63,842 nucleotides of DNA from NCBI GenBank assembly GCA_002457435.1, contig NTLA01000011.1, forward strand, positions 1 through 63,842. Reading direction: 5' to 3'. How positions within the stretch are numbered: the stretch's first letter is position 1; every line of letters begins with the position of its first letter. A model generated the notes under the pieces. It made no database searches. It saw nothing but the letters and a program-made list of their open reading frames with translations, and was not told the origin of the DNA. The stretch comes from Acidimicrobiales bacterium MED-G01. Its GTDB lineage: Bacteria; Actinomycetota; Acidimicrobiia; Acidimicrobiales; Poriferisodalaceae. Positions 26,014 to 35,201 of this stretch are shown piece by piece. A program made the position numbers and the translations under genes.

Positions 26014-27087
26014 GTGCAATCACAACTTCCGCCAGTGTTTGGTCCAGATGCTGTAACGACCCCATGGATGGGCGCGGTGCTTGGGCGAGAGGTAGAGCCG
26101 ACTGATTGCCGGCTCGAACCCATTGGTACAGGACAGGTTGGAGCGAACTATCGAGTTCACTTGACCTGGAACGATGATGAAGGGCCCAGCACCGTCGTTA
26201 TCAAGTTCGCCGCACTTGATCCTCAGAGTCGAGCAACCGGGATACAGGTTGGAACCTACCAACGCGAAGGAGAATTTTACCGCCACGTCGCTCCAACGAT
26301 TGAAGTGGCGGTACCTCACCTTTATCACGTCGACTTTGTTGAGGGAACCGCAGACATCGTCATCGTCATGGAGGACCTTGATCCGAGAGAACAAGGAGAC
26401 CAACTTGGAGGGTGCAGCCCAAATGAAGCCGCCTTGGCACTGTCAGAAGCAGCCAAACTTCACCGCGCGTTCTGGAATGATGAGACATTATTTGGCCTTG
26501 CATGGGTTAGTAGGCGCAACCCAGAACAGACTGCGCAAACCATTGCACTTCTAGAGGGGCTTCAACCGGCCTTTGTTGAACGCTACCGAGATGACCTCAC
26601 CCAAGAAGCAACCGAGATGAGTGAACATTTCGTGCGAAATGCAGCCAACTGGTTTTCTGAAATCCCCAAGCCTTCGACCCTGGTTCATGGTGACTTCCGA
26701 CTCGACAACCTGATGTTCGCGCCCAGAGATCTGGAACTAACCCCACCGGTCGTGGTTGTCGACTGGCAAACCGTCGCTCACAGCCATGGGGCTCATGACG
26801 TCTCCTACTTCATTGGATCAGCGTTTGAGTCTGACGTTAGGCGCCAACATGAAGAACAACTGGTTTCCCATTATCTCGACGAGCTAACGAAAGACCATCC
26901 GGCCTCTCCCGTCAGCTGGGACGAACTTTGGTTCAACTACAGAAGATTTTCCTGGTCCGGATTCATTATGGCGATTCTTGCTTCGATGATTGTGGGCCGA
27001 ACTGACAGAGGCGACGAGATGTTCGTCGCGATGGCGAACCGTCACGCCGCACAAGTGGTTGATCTAGGAGCTACCGAGTTCCTTTAA
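26014..27087 (+). CDS. Phosphotransferase family protein (APH/EcKinase-like)
   Basis: 357 residues from GTG 26014, with CGGAG just upstream. The kinase-like fold shows TVVIKFAAL (Lys strand), IVIVMEDLDPRE, the Brenner-type catalytic motif VHGDFRLDNLMF and the metal-binding VVVDWQTVAHSHGAHDVSYF. Relatives include aminoglycoside phosphotransferases, fructosamine kinases and the acyl-CoA dehydrogenase-associated APH proteins of actinobacteria. The substrate is unknown. It is divergent from the FKBP gene and followed by an alcohol dehydrogenase. Confidence 0.85.
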   Translation: MQSQLPPVFGPDAVTTPWMGAVLGREVEPTDCRLEPIGTGQVGANYRVHLTWNDDEGPSTVVIKFAALDPQSRATGIQVGTYQREGEFYRHVAPTIEVAVPHLYHVDFVEGTADIVIVMEDLDPREQGDQLGGCSPNEAALALSEAAKLHRAFWNDETLFGLAWVSRRNPEQTAQTIALLEGLQPAFVERYRDDLTQEATEMSEHFVRNAANWFSEIPKPSTLVHGDFRLDNLMFAPRDLELTPPVVVVDWQTVAHSHGAHDVSYFIGSAFESDVRRQHEEQLVSHYLDELTKDHPASPVSWDELWFNYRRFSWSGFIMAILASMIVGRTDRGDEMFVAMANRHAAQVVDLGATEFL

Positions 27088-27133
27088 GAACCGAAATAAA
27101 CAAGACAGGCACAAAGCGCTAGCGTCTGACTCC

Positions 27134-28234
27134 ATGGGGGAAGCAACTGCAGCGGTCTTACATGGTGTGGAAGACCTACGAATCGAAACCTTTGATCTAC
27201 CAAGAGTGCGGGCCGATGACGCCCTACTACGAGTAGAAGCATGTGGTTTGTGTGGAACTGACCATGAGCTATTTACGGGCCACATACCGGCTCCGTACCC
27301 GATTGTGCCCGGCCACGAAACCGTGGGCACTATCGAAGCTATCGGGGACCAGGCTGCCGCCAAATGGCAAGTCAACGTTGGAGACCGAGTAGCTGTCGAA
27401 TGTTGGCAAGCGTGCGGTACGTGTGAGTCGTGCAGCACAGGTGTGTATCGACGGTGCACGAAACACGGACAAACTGACTTGTATGGGATGATTCCGACCG
27501 ATCGCGAGCCTTCACTGTTCGGTGGTTACGCAACACATCATTACCTCAGCCCGGACTCTCTGGTTTTACCCGTGCCAGCAGAACTCAACCCAGTAGAAGC
27601 GACTCTCTTTAATCCATTAGGAGCCGGAATCAAATGGGGGGTAGAAATTCCCGGAACCCAGGCAGGCGACTACGTGGCAGTCCTAGGTCCCGGAATTCGA
27701 GGATTGTGCGCGCTAGTAGCAACTCGGGATGCAGGGGCCGAATTTATCGCCGTAACTGGATACGGCCCCAATGACCACCCGCGTCTGGAGATGGCGAAAG
27801 CTATGGGCGCAGATCTCGTGGTCGACGTGGCGGAAGAAGATCCGGCCAGGAAATTTCGCGACGCTACAGGCGGACGTCTAGCAGATGTCGTTATTGATGT
27901 GACGGCGAATGCCCCAACTGCCTTCGGTCAGGCGGTCAGACTCGGCGCCGTTGATGGAACGATCGTAATGGCTGGCGTTCGTGGCCAAAAAGGTGCCCCA
28001 GATCTTCACGCCGATGCAATCATCTGGAAAGAACTCACCGTAAAAGGAGCATTAGGAGTGGATGCACCTGTGTATCGAAGGGCTTTAGAACTTCTTGCTG
28101 AAAAGAAGTTCCCGTTCGACTTGTTCAGTCGCCGAGAGGTTGGACTCAACGGGGCGGCAGATCTCCTTACAGACATGGCCGGTAAGGGATCAAAGCCACC
28201 GCCGGTTCACGGAGTGATTGTCCCCGGACTCTAA
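27134..28234 (+). CDS. Zinc-dependent medium-chain alcohol dehydrogenase
   Basis: 366 residues from ATG 27134. The catalytic zinc region is EACGLCGTDHELF and VPGHETVGTIEAIG. The structural zinc loop has four Cys in QACGTCESCSTGVYRRCTKHG. The nucleotide-binding region reads VLGPGIRGLCAL, close to the GxGxxG pattern. It oxidises an alcohol or reduces an aldehyde with NAD(P); the substrate is unknown. It is first in a same-strand run with an LLM oxidoreductase, a carboxyltransferase and a second MDR enzyme. Confidence 0.92.
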   Translation: MGEATAAVLHGVEDLRIETFDLPRVRADDALLRVEACGLCGTDHELFTGHIPAPYPIVPGHETVGTIEAIGDQAAAKWQVNVGDRVAVECWQACGTCESCSTGVYRRCTKHGQTDLYGMIPTDREPSLFGGYATHHYLSPDSLVLPVPAELNPVEATLFNPLGAGIKWGVEIPGTQAGDYVAVLGPGIRGLCALVATRDAGAEFIAVTGYGPNDHPRLEMAKAMGADLVVDVAEEDPARKFRDATGGRLADVVIDVTANAPTAFGQAVRLGAVDGTIVMAGVRGQKGAPDLHADAIIWKELTVKGALGVDAPVYRRALELLAEKKFPFDLFSRREVGLNGAADLLTDMAGKGSKPPPVHGVIVPGL

Positions 28235-28303
28235 GAACGGATAAATGTCATTATTGGAGACCGATATTCGATGGACTTTCAACAAAAAGAGAAAGGTTGA
28301 TGT

Positions 28304-29164
28304 ATGAAGTTCGGATTGATGTCAGCGAATTTGATGGGGAATGTGGAAGGCATTGCGGCAGGAGATTTGGCGCGCACAGCAGAAGAAGTTGGATTCCATT
28401 CAATATGGGCCGTTGAGCATGCAGTAGTCCCAGTCGAGTATGCCTCTACATATCCCTACGACGAAGGTGGGCGACTGTTCAAAGGGGCTAGTCAACTGGA
28501 TCATTCCGACCCGCTGATATGGCTGGCTTTCGCTGCCGCCGCTACAACCAAAATCCGTCTCGCCACTGGGATACTTATTCTTCCCCAACGCAATCCTCTT
28601 ATTGCTGCGAAGGAAATTGCGAGTCTTGACCGTCTAAGCGACGGCCGCCTAGATCTAGGTATCGGCGTTGGATGGCTTCGAGAAGAATTTGATGCGCTAG
28701 GAGTACCTTTTGAGGCTCGCGGAGCCCGAACCGATGAATACCTAAGAGCTTTAAGGGTTCTGTGGTCTGAAACCGAAGCTGAGTTTCATGGCGAGTTCGT
28801 TGACTTCGCGCCCGTGTATTGCCAACCGAAACCAACACAGCAACCGATACCGATACTCGTTGGAGGTCACTCAGATAGAGCGGCTCGCAGAGTTGGTGAA
28901 CTGGGCGACGTGTTCTTCCCTGCGGAACGACCCGTCGAAACACTCACGTCGTTGCATTCGCTGGCGAAGGAATACGCAGAGAAAGCGGGACGTGACCCGT
29001 CCGGCATTGAACTATGGACCTCTTCAACTGGTGACCGTGACCACCTAGATCAACTGGTAGAGGCTGGTGTCACCCAAGTAATGGTCCCAGCTCGACCACC
29101 CGAACAGCTTGACGACCGTTATTCGCAACTAATTGCTGACTACGACTCAGAGGATGCCTCATGA
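28304..29164 (+). CDS. LLM-class F420-dependent oxidoreductase
   Basis: 286 residues from ATG 28304, with AGAAAGG upstream. It has the luciferase-like barrel of the actinobacterial F420 group: KFGLMSANL at the start, SIWAVEHAVVP, IRLATGILILPQRNPLIAAKEIASLDRLSDGRLDLGIGVGW, and PILVGGHSDRAARRVGELGD. The substrate is unknown. Its last 4 bases overlap the next gene (ATGA), implying coupling with the acyl-CoA carboxylase subunit. A paralog is at 61 kb. Confidence 0.9.
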   Translation: MKFGLMSANLMGNVEGIAAGDLARTAEEVGFHSIWAVEHAVVPVEYASTYPYDEGGRLFKGASQLDHSDPLIWLAFAAAATTKIRLATGILILPQRNPLIAAKEIASLDRLSDGRLDLGIGVGWLREEFDALGVPFEARGARTDEYLRALRVLWSETEAEFHGEFVDFAPVYCQPKPTQQPIPILVGGHSDRAARRVGELGDVFFPAERPVETLTSLHSLAKEYAEKAGRDPSGIELWTSSTGDRDHLDQLVEAGVTQVMVPARPPEQLDDRYSQLIADYDSEDAS

Positions 29165-30714
29165 CCGATCCAGACCGGACCTCAGATCTACGTGCTCGCG
29201 CAGAGCGTGTCCGAAATGAAATGGGCGGTGCAGAAAAAGTTGCAAAAATGTCTGATGAGGGAGACCGGACTATCCGGCAACATATTGACAGCTTTCTTGA
29301 TGATGACACCTTCAGAGAAATAGGTACCTTCAGCCGATCAATTCGGTTAGAAGAACGAGAAAAAACACCCGGGGACGGAAAAATAGGTGGTCACGGGACT
29401 GTGAACAGCCGTCCTGTCGCAGTCTTCGGTGACGACATCACCGTCTACCGCGGTTCAAGCTCAATAGTTGGTACTCGAAAAGAACATCGTTTATACGAAA
29501 GAGCTATGGCAATGGGCATACCCATTGTTCATTTCGGCGAAACTGGAGGCGCCCGAATACCGGACACTATGGGAGCTGAAGGAATCAGCGAGCCAGGCGG
29601 CTTGTTCGAGCTTGCGAAACGACGGCACAGGGTTCCTATGGCGACGATGGTCACGGGACAGTCTTTCGGTGGGTCATCGTTCTTATCTGCGTTGTCTGAC
29701 TATGTCGTGATGGTGCGCGGGTCCTGTCTCGCAGTTACATCGCCGAAAGTGTTCGAGATCGCCACCGGAGAGGTCATATCTTTTGAAGACGTCGGCGGAG
29801 TTGATGTCCACGCAAGAAAGACCGGCCAAATCGATCTCGGAGTTGAATCAGATGAAGAGGGATATGACGCAATACGAAAATGGTTGTCATATCTGCCTAG
29901 CAACGCGTGGGAGACAGCACCTCGAAACGAAAATCTAGGCTCACTGGATAATGATCCCGGCCTAGCAGAACTTGTTCCGGCAAAACGGACACGTGGCTAC
30001 GATATGCGACGAGTCGTGGAACGGATCGTCGATACCGATTCGCTGCTGGAAATCCAACCCCTGTACGCCCGCAACGTTGTTTGTGGCATGGCCAGACTTA
30101 ACGGGTTTTCTGTTGGGGTTATAGCTAACAACCCAATGTTTGGGGCAGGGACTTTAGACCCACAGGCCTGTCACAAAATCATACGACTAGCAACCATCTG
30201 CGATTCATACAACATCCCCATCATTTTTCTTGCTGATGTTCCCGGCTTCATGGTCGGAGAACGGGTGGAACACGAACTGATGTTGCATTGGGGAATGAGA
30301 ATGATGCACGCGCTCCAAAACTGTTCAGCACCTACATTGACTGTCTGTATTCGTAAAGCCTTCGGACTCGCGTGGCAGGCCATGAATGGCTCTCAGATGC
30401 CGGCACTCGGGGTGTACAGCTGGCCGGGAGCCGAAATTGGGTTCATGGACCCCGAGGTTGGGGTAAATGTGGCATTCGGCTCAAAACTCGCTCGCATAGA
30501 TGACAGTGAGACAAGGGAAGCCGAGCGTGTCGAACTGGTCCGAGAAGTAGGTGAATCGACGAACCCGTACGAAGCAGCTGGGACCATGAGGATCGACGAA
30601 ATCATTGATCCAGGTGACACGCGAGGTGTTCTGGCACATGACCTGGAGATGCTGGCTCACCGCTCAGTCCCGCCACCCGAGGCACGACCATTGTCCTATT
30701 GGCCGACCTGCTAA
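29161..30714 (+). CDS. Acyl-CoA carboxylase beta subunit (carboxyltransferase), second copy
   Basis: 517 residues from ATG 29161 in an ATGA overlap. It has the two-crotonase-fold carboxyltransferase layout: the N-half with GIPIVHFGETGGARIPDTMG and GQSFGGSSFLSALSDY, the C-half with FLADVPGFMVGERVE and RKAFGLAWQAMNG. The second motif in other beta subunits is usually KAYGGAYDVM or similar, so this copy diverges at the carboxybiotin-side pocket. No alpha or biotin carrier gene is adjacent. It may use the alpha subunit at 12.4-14.4 kb or one outside the window. Confidence 0.88.
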   Translation: MTDPDRTSDLRARAERVRNEMGGAEKVAKMSDEGDRTIRQHIDSFLDDDTFREIGTFSRSIRLEEREKTPGDGKIGGHGTVNSRPVAVFGDDITVYRGSSSIVGTRKEHRLYERAMAMGIPIVHFGETGGARIPDTMGAEGISEPGGLFELAKRRHRVPMATMVTGQSFGGSSFLSALSDYVVMVRGSCLAVTSPKVFEIATGEVISFEDVGGVDVHARKTGQIDLGVESDEEGYDAIRKWLSYLPSNAWETAPRNENLGSLDNDPGLAELVPAKRTRGYDMRRVVERIVDTDSLLEIQPLYARNVVCGMARLNGFSVGVIANNPMFGAGTLDPQACHKIIRLATICDSYNIPIIFLADVPGFMVGERVEHELMLHWGMRMMHALQNCSAPTLTVCIRKAFGLAWQAMNGSQMPALGVYSWPGAEIGFMDPEVGVNVAFGSKLARIDDSETREAERVELVREVGESTNPYEAAGTMRIDEIIDPGDTRGVLAHDLEMLAHRSVPPPEARPLSYWPTC

Positions 30715-30751
30715 CGCTAAGGCGGCAGGATACAGATCTGAAAGCAGTTAG

Positions 30752-31831
30752 ATGAGAGCAGCATTCACTCGACAGGGAACCATTGTCGTTGATACCGCAG
30801 AAGACCCAACCCCTTCATCAGGCGAAGTTCTAGTTAAAACGCTGGCGTGCGGGATTTGTGGCAGTGATCTGCATGCGCTTCGACACGGACACGAAATGGT
30901 TGCAAGTCAGAAAGAAACCGGGGGTCCCCTTGTATATGACGCAGATAAAGACCTCATCATGGGTCACGAATTCTGCGCGGAAATATTGGAAGTAGGGCAA
31001 GACGTTCCTGATCATTTTGGAAATGGCGACATTGTTTGCTCTATGCCGGTCCTTCTTCGGTCCGATGGGATTCACACTCTTGGCTACTCGAATCAGTTCC
31101 CGGGTGGATACGCAGAGAACATGCTGCTCTCATCAAGGTTGTTGTTGCCAGTAAGGAACGGGCTAGCACCTCAAGAGGCTGCGCTCACTGAGCCGATGGC
31201 TGTTGGAAGACATGCCGTAGAAAAGTCTGGCGCTAGCAGTGAGGATGTTTGTCTCGTCATTGGATGCGGACCTGTCGGTCTTGCCGTCATCGCGACCCTA
31301 AAACAAAAAGGTTTAGGGCCGGTTATTGCGGCGGATTTCTCTCCTAGGCGTCGAGAGTTAGCTGAACTAGTGGGAGCGGACGACGTTATTGATCCAGCTA
31401 TGACGTCTCCTTATGAGAGCTGGCAGCAGACAGCCTGGCCCAAGAATGTTGACCGTAACGATCCGACCCTGCGGCTCAGCGGTGTCGGCCCCAAGCCAGG
31501 TCTCATCTTTGAATGTGTAGGAGTTCCGGGTGTCATTGACCAGGTCATTCATGGTGCGATGAAAGACACGCGAATTGTTGTAGTCGGTGTCTGCATGGAA
31601 CAAGACAGTTTCCGACCTTTGACCGGGATCGGGAAAGAACTCAACATTCAATTCGTTTTGGGCTACACAGCTGAAGAATTCGCGAATACTTTGACCTTGA
31701 TCAGCGAAGGAGAACTTGCTGTCGACCAGCTCATCACCGGACGAGTCGGCTTGAGTGAAGTAGGCCAAGCTTTCGATGATCTAGGCGACCCAGAAGCCCA
31801 CGCAAAAATTATTGTTGAACCTTGGCGTTAA
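30752..31831 (+). CDS. Zinc-binding alcohol dehydrogenase family protein, without structural zinc loop
   Basis: 359 residues from ATG 30752. The catalytic zinc sites are LACGICGSDLHAL and IMGHEFCAEILEVG, and the nucleotide loop is VIGCGPVGLAVIATL. Unlike the copy at 27.1 kb, the region after the catalytic site lacks the four-Cys structural zinc lobe. An inserted stretch (residues about 45-70) follows the first catalytic Cys region. It is an NAD(P)-dependent alcohol/aldehyde oxidoreductase of unknown substrate, 37 bases downstream of the carboxyltransferase gene and convergent with gluQ. Confidence 0.88.
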   Translation: MRAAFTRQGTIVVDTAEDPTPSSGEVLVKTLACGICGSDLHALRHGHEMVASQKETGGPLVYDADKDLIMGHEFCAEILEVGQDVPDHFGNGDIVCSMPVLLRSDGIHTLGYSNQFPGGYAENMLLSSRLLLPVRNGLAPQEAALTEPMAVGRHAVEKSGASSEDVCLVIGCGPVGLAVIATLKQKGLGPVIAADFSPRRRELAELVGADDVIDPAMTSPYESWQQTAWPKNVDRNDPTLRLSGVGPKPGLIFECVGVPGVIDQVIHGAMKDTRIVVVGVCMEQDSFRPLTGIGKELNIQFVLGYTAEEFANTLTLISEGELAVDQLITGRVGLSEVGQAFDDLGDPEAHAKIIVEPWR

Positions 31832-31844
31832 GGAGACCGTCAGC

Positions 31845-32741
31845 TTAAAGACCGAATACCCAAGGTGAAGTTGGCAAAGCCCCGGGATCGAAATCACGAG
31901 CAATCTGATCAAGCTCACCAAGTGATTCGATGTTTCGTAACTGGAGACTCGAGAGCAAATGATTCAATACGTCTAGCTCTGATTCCCCGAGTGCCAATCG
32001 GTCGTCGAGAGTTACAGCGCCATCTCGTTTAGCCAGCCGATCTCCTGATTGGGTTAAGACGAGAGGCACATGGGCATAACTGGGTGGGTTCAGGCCTAAC
32101 AAATCAAACAAATAAATCTGACGTGGGGTTGTTGGCAGTAGGTCGTCTCCGCGTACAACCTCTGTGACACCCATATCGGCGTCGTCAATGACTACAGCCA
32201 GGTTGTAGGACGGTGTCAGATCACCACGACATAAAACAAAGTCATCGACAGACCCCTCGAAATTTCCCAACTGGCGGTCATCGATTTTGATTAATTGACC
32301 CCCTGAAATAACCCGGAGAGCAGGGTTTCGACCAGACCTCTCATTTTCTGAGGTCTCTCTTGCTGTTAATTGCCGACATTTACCCGAGTACGCGCCTTCA
32401 GGTAAATGGGCGTGTGGCGCAACGGTAGCTTCGCGAATTTCGCGTCGCGTGCACCAGCATCTATAGGTGAGACCCTGCCGTTGAAGGTCTTCGATCGCGT
32501 CCCGGTATAGATGCAACCGTTCGCTTTGACGGAAAATCTCGCCATCCCAATCCAAGCCAATGCGCTGAAAATCACGGAGTTGATAATTGTAAAAGTCCTC
32601 CCTAACAGCTCCATCAAGATCTTCGAATCGCCACAGTAACTCTGCGCTTCCTGAGCGCGCGAACAACCACGCCAAAAGCGCTGTACGAAGATTTCCCACA
32701 TGAAATTCGCCAGTAGGGCTCGGCGCCCATCGACCTGTCAC
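31845..32741 (-). CDS. gluQ: Glutamyl-Q tRNA(Asp) synthetase
   Basis: 298 residues from GTG 32741, chosen because it forms a GTGA overlap with the upstream gene's stop; a start at 32777 would overlap more. It is a truncated GluRS-like protein without the anticodon-binding domain: HIGH-like APSPTGEFHVGNL, zinc ligands in YRCWCTRREI and YSGKC, and a KMSKS-like RLAKRDGA. GluQRS activates glutamate and attaches it to queuosine at position 34 of tRNA(Asp). It implies Q-modified tRNA, in line with queF at 2.4 kb. It is co-transcribed behind a nitroreductase-SRPBCC fusion. Confidence 0.93.
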   Translation of the reverse strand: MTGRWAPSPTGEFHVGNLRTALLAWLFARSGSAELLWRFEDLDGAVREDFYNYQLRDFQRIGLDWDGEIFRQSERLHLYRDAIEDLQRQGLTYRCWCTRREIREATVAPHAHLPEGAYSGKCRQLTARETSENERSGRNPALRVISGGQLIKIDDRQLGNFEGSVDDFVLCRGDLTPSYNLAVVIDDADMGVTEVVRGDDLLPTTPRQIYLFDLLGLNPPSYAHVPLVLTQSGDRLAKRDGAVTLDDRLALGESELDVLNHLLSSLQLRNIESLGELDQIARDFDPGALPTSPWVFGL

Positions 32742-33961
32742 GAATCTTCTGCGAGTGCCTTCACGCCCTGAACACAACGTTGCATGTTCGCGAGATGTTC
32801 CTGCTGACGTCGGCTGATGATAAGTGCTTCCTTATCGGGCATTGCATCAATCGCAGGGGTTAGACCGGATGGCCCCGGCCCGAGTCGCACCGTGTGACGG
32901 AGTCGACAACGATGACCGTGCAATTCATCTATTTCCCAACGCCAACGAGCTGCTGCGCTCTCTTGGTCATCTCCGACAGCCCAACCCAACAATTCATTTT
33001 CTACGAACTCGGTGATCGTAGATGTCGTTTGCCATTCTCCAATCTTTGGATGCTTATTAGTACCAACGAATTGAGCTCCAATAGCAGCAACATCAGACGG
33101 CTCTATCCAAACCGCGCCTTGAAATTCCTCGGAAAATTTGGCTCCGATGCTTATGTCAGTTATCAAAGACCAAACCCGTGCCGGCGGAGCATCGACATCG
33201 ACTTCGACAGTAACTCCTGGACCTTCGCCGATGGCTCGATCAGAGTCGTCATCACGATGCTCCCAAGTGTGTCCCCAGTTATCGAAGTAGGTGACTTCTT
33301 CAGCCAGACGTCTTGATATCGATGCGAAGTCGCCGCCGGCACTGAAAGCGACAGGCAGCAAAGCGATAGGCGTTACTCCCTCTGGAATTCCGAGAACCTC
33401 CCGAATTTCCTCGTCGTTGTTCAAAATTGCGGTCGTCCAGGCAGTAGCCAGACCTCGAGCTCGAGCAGCTAGACAAAAGCTCCAAGCTGACTGAACCACG
33501 GAGTCAAATAATCCAGGTTTCTTACTATCGTCATGGATCCCCCATATGCACGGAATAACTAGCGCGGGGACCCTTTCAAGATTTTCCGCCAAATGAGCAG
33601 CTGAACGCATCACACTTGCATTCCGGTGGTCAGTACCAGCCAGCTTGTCTCTAGCGGAGACCATCCACTTGCCTGCACTTTCCCAATACAACTCCGACAA
33701 GCGCTTCTTTTGATCTGGATCACGAACAATCAACCACCTGCGGCTTGATTGGTTACCGCCGCCGGGACCTTGTTCAGCTACATCAATGCACTCAAGAAGA
33801 AGTTCGTTGGGAACAGAGCGATCGAGATCAAGGCGCAGCCTTACCGATCTAGTTGTTGAAAGAACACCGTCAATCGACGCTAAATCAACATTCTCTACGT
33901 CGTATCGAGCTGGGATGTGGTCATTTGATCTGGAAGAATTCATCACCACAGTCAAGCGCAC
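32738..33961 (-). CDS. Nitroreductase-like domain fused to an SRPBCC (START-like) domain
   Basis: 407 residues; GTG 33961 gives the longest form and ATG 33943 is an alternative. Residues about 20-235 match the nitroreductase fold: SVRLRLDLDRSVP, AEQGPGGGNQSSRRWLIV (flavin-binding region), QSAWSFCLAARARGLATAWTT and LGIPEGVTPIALLPV. Residues about 250-405 match an SRPBCC lipid/polyketide-binding domain: VTVEVDVDAPPARVWSLITDI and a terminal long helix. The first half should use FMN or a related flavin, and the second would form a hydrophobic ligand cavity. The fusion suggests delivery of a hydrophobic substrate to the flavin site. It overlaps gluQ by 4 bases. Confidence 0.85.
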   Translation of the reverse strand: MRLTVVMNSSRSNDHIPARYDVENVDLASIDGVLSTTRSVRLRLDLDRSVPNELLLECIDVAEQGPGGGNQSSRRWLIVRDPDQKKRLSELYWESAGKWMVSARDKLAGTDHRNASVMRSAAHLAENLERVPALVIPCIWGIHDDSKKPGLFDSVVQSAWSFCLAARARGLATAWTTAILNNDEEIREVLGIPEGVTPIALLPVAFSAGGDFASISRRLAEEVTYFDNWGHTWEHRDDDSDRAIGEGPGVTVEVDVDAPPARVWSLITDISIGAKFSEEFQGAVWIEPSDVAAIGAQFVGTNKHPKIGEWQTTSTITEFVENELLGWAVGDDQESAAARWRWEIDELHGHRCRLRHTVRLGPGPSGLTPAIDAMPDKEALIISRRQQEHLANMQRCVQGVKALAEDS

Positions 33962-34025
33962 TGTCAGCTTCTTCGCTCAAACCAGTTAAAGGAAGATCGG
34001 AAGCCGCGGGTGTCCAGGTCCTAAC

Positions 34026-35201
34026 GTGTCAAATATGAGTTCACGTCAACCCTTTTTGAACGCCCGCCTCCAAGGTTTCGGCGCAACGATTTTTGCTGAG
34101 ATGTCTGCCTTGGCCATGAAGACCAATGCAGTGAACTTAGGGCAAGGGTTTCCTGACAAAGACGGACCTCCCGAAGTGATTGAAGCTGCAACATCTGCCA
34201 TTCGGAACGGTTTAGGCAACCAATACCCGCCAGGCATTGGAGTTCCGGAACTACGCCACGCTGTCAGCGAGCATCAGCGACGCTTCTACGGACTTTCATA
34301 CGACCCCGACTCAGAAATCCTTGTAACGGCAGGAGCCTCCGAAGCATTGGCTGCTGCCGTACTTGCTTTGTGCGAAACCGGCGACGAAGTAGTCACATTC
34401 GAGCCCTGGTACGACATATATGGGGCAAATATCGCCATGGCTGGGGCCACCAAAAAGGTAGTCACTCTTCGCCCACCCCACTACGCGTTCGAAGAATCAG
34501 AATTCCTAGCCGCACTATCGCCGAAGACCCGGCTCATTTTGTTGAACTCGCCGCACAATCCGACCGGCAAAGTGTTCTCTCGCGAAGAACTTGAGTTCAT
34601 AGCGAAAGTCGCAGTAGAACGCGATCTGCTCGTCGTCACTGATGAGGTTTACGAACACCTTGTTTTCGAAGGAGAACACATCCCTATCGCTTCATTTCCT
34701 GGAATGCGCGAGCGGACCGTCACCATCTCATCAGGGGGGAAGACCTTCGCGTTTACCGGTTGGAAAATCGGTTGGGTGTGCTCAACTCCAGAGTTGACTA
34801 GCGCTGTGCGGATAGCGAAACAGTTCTTGACCTACGTCAGTGGCGGACCGTTCCAATACGCGATAGCAGTTGGTCTAGCTCTCGGGGACGACTATTACGA
34901 GAACCTGTTGTCCGACATGAGAGAAAAGCGAGACTTTCTATCCGCGGGCCTGCAGTCAGCGGGATTCGAAATATTTGAACCCCAAGGCACGTACTTTGTT
35001 ACTGCAGACGCCAGGTCGGTCGGATATGAAGACGGCCTCGAATTATGTTGGCAACTTCCCGAAAAAGTTGGTGTCGTTGCTGTACCCAATGTCGTCTTTT
35101 ACGACAACCAACACGAAGGCCAGCACCTGATTCGGTTCACCTTCTGCAAAAGCCTAGACACCCTGAACGAAGCAGTGGACAGACTGCAGGGTCTGACATG
35201 A
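34026..35201 (+). CDS. PLP-dependent aminotransferase, glutamine transaminase K / kynurenine aminotransferase-like
   Basis: 391 residues from GTG 34026; ATG 34035 is also possible. Fold type I class I/II aminotransferase motifs are present: NLGQGFPDKDGPP at the start, GQ-like YPPGIGVPELR, LLNSPHNPTGKVF, VVTDEVYEHLVF and the PLP-Lys in SSGGKTFAFTGWKIGW. The combination resembles the YbdL/kynurenine aminotransferase/glutamine transaminase K group. The next gene (ATGA overlap) is an omega-amidase-like nitrilase, the classic partner that clears 2-oxoglutaramate or related products. A role in transamination of methionine or aromatic keto acids using glutamine is likely. Confidence 0.88.
   Translation: MSNMSSRQPFLNARLQGFGATIFAEMSALAMKTNAVNLGQGFPDKDGPPEVIEAATSAIRNGLGNQYPPGIGVPELRHAVSEHQRRFYGLSYDPDSEILVTAGASEALAAAVLALCETGDEVVTFEPWYDIYGANIAMAGATKKVVTLRPPHYAFEESEFLAALSPKTRLILLNSPHNPTGKVFSREELEFIAKVAVERDLLVVTDEVYEHLVFEGEHIPIASFPGMRERTVTISSGGKTFAFTGWKIGWVCSTPELTSAVRIAKQFLTYVSGGPFQYAIAVGLALGDDYYENLLSDMREKRDFLSAGLQSAGFEIFEPQGTYFVTADARSVGYEDGLELCWQLPEKVGVVAVPNVVFYDNQHEGQHLIRFTFCKSLDTLNEAVDRLQGLT

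Noticed and set aside
25904-26065. Longer start for the FKBP lipoprotein
   Set aside because: It would hide the signal peptide and overlap the divergent phosphotransferase gene.
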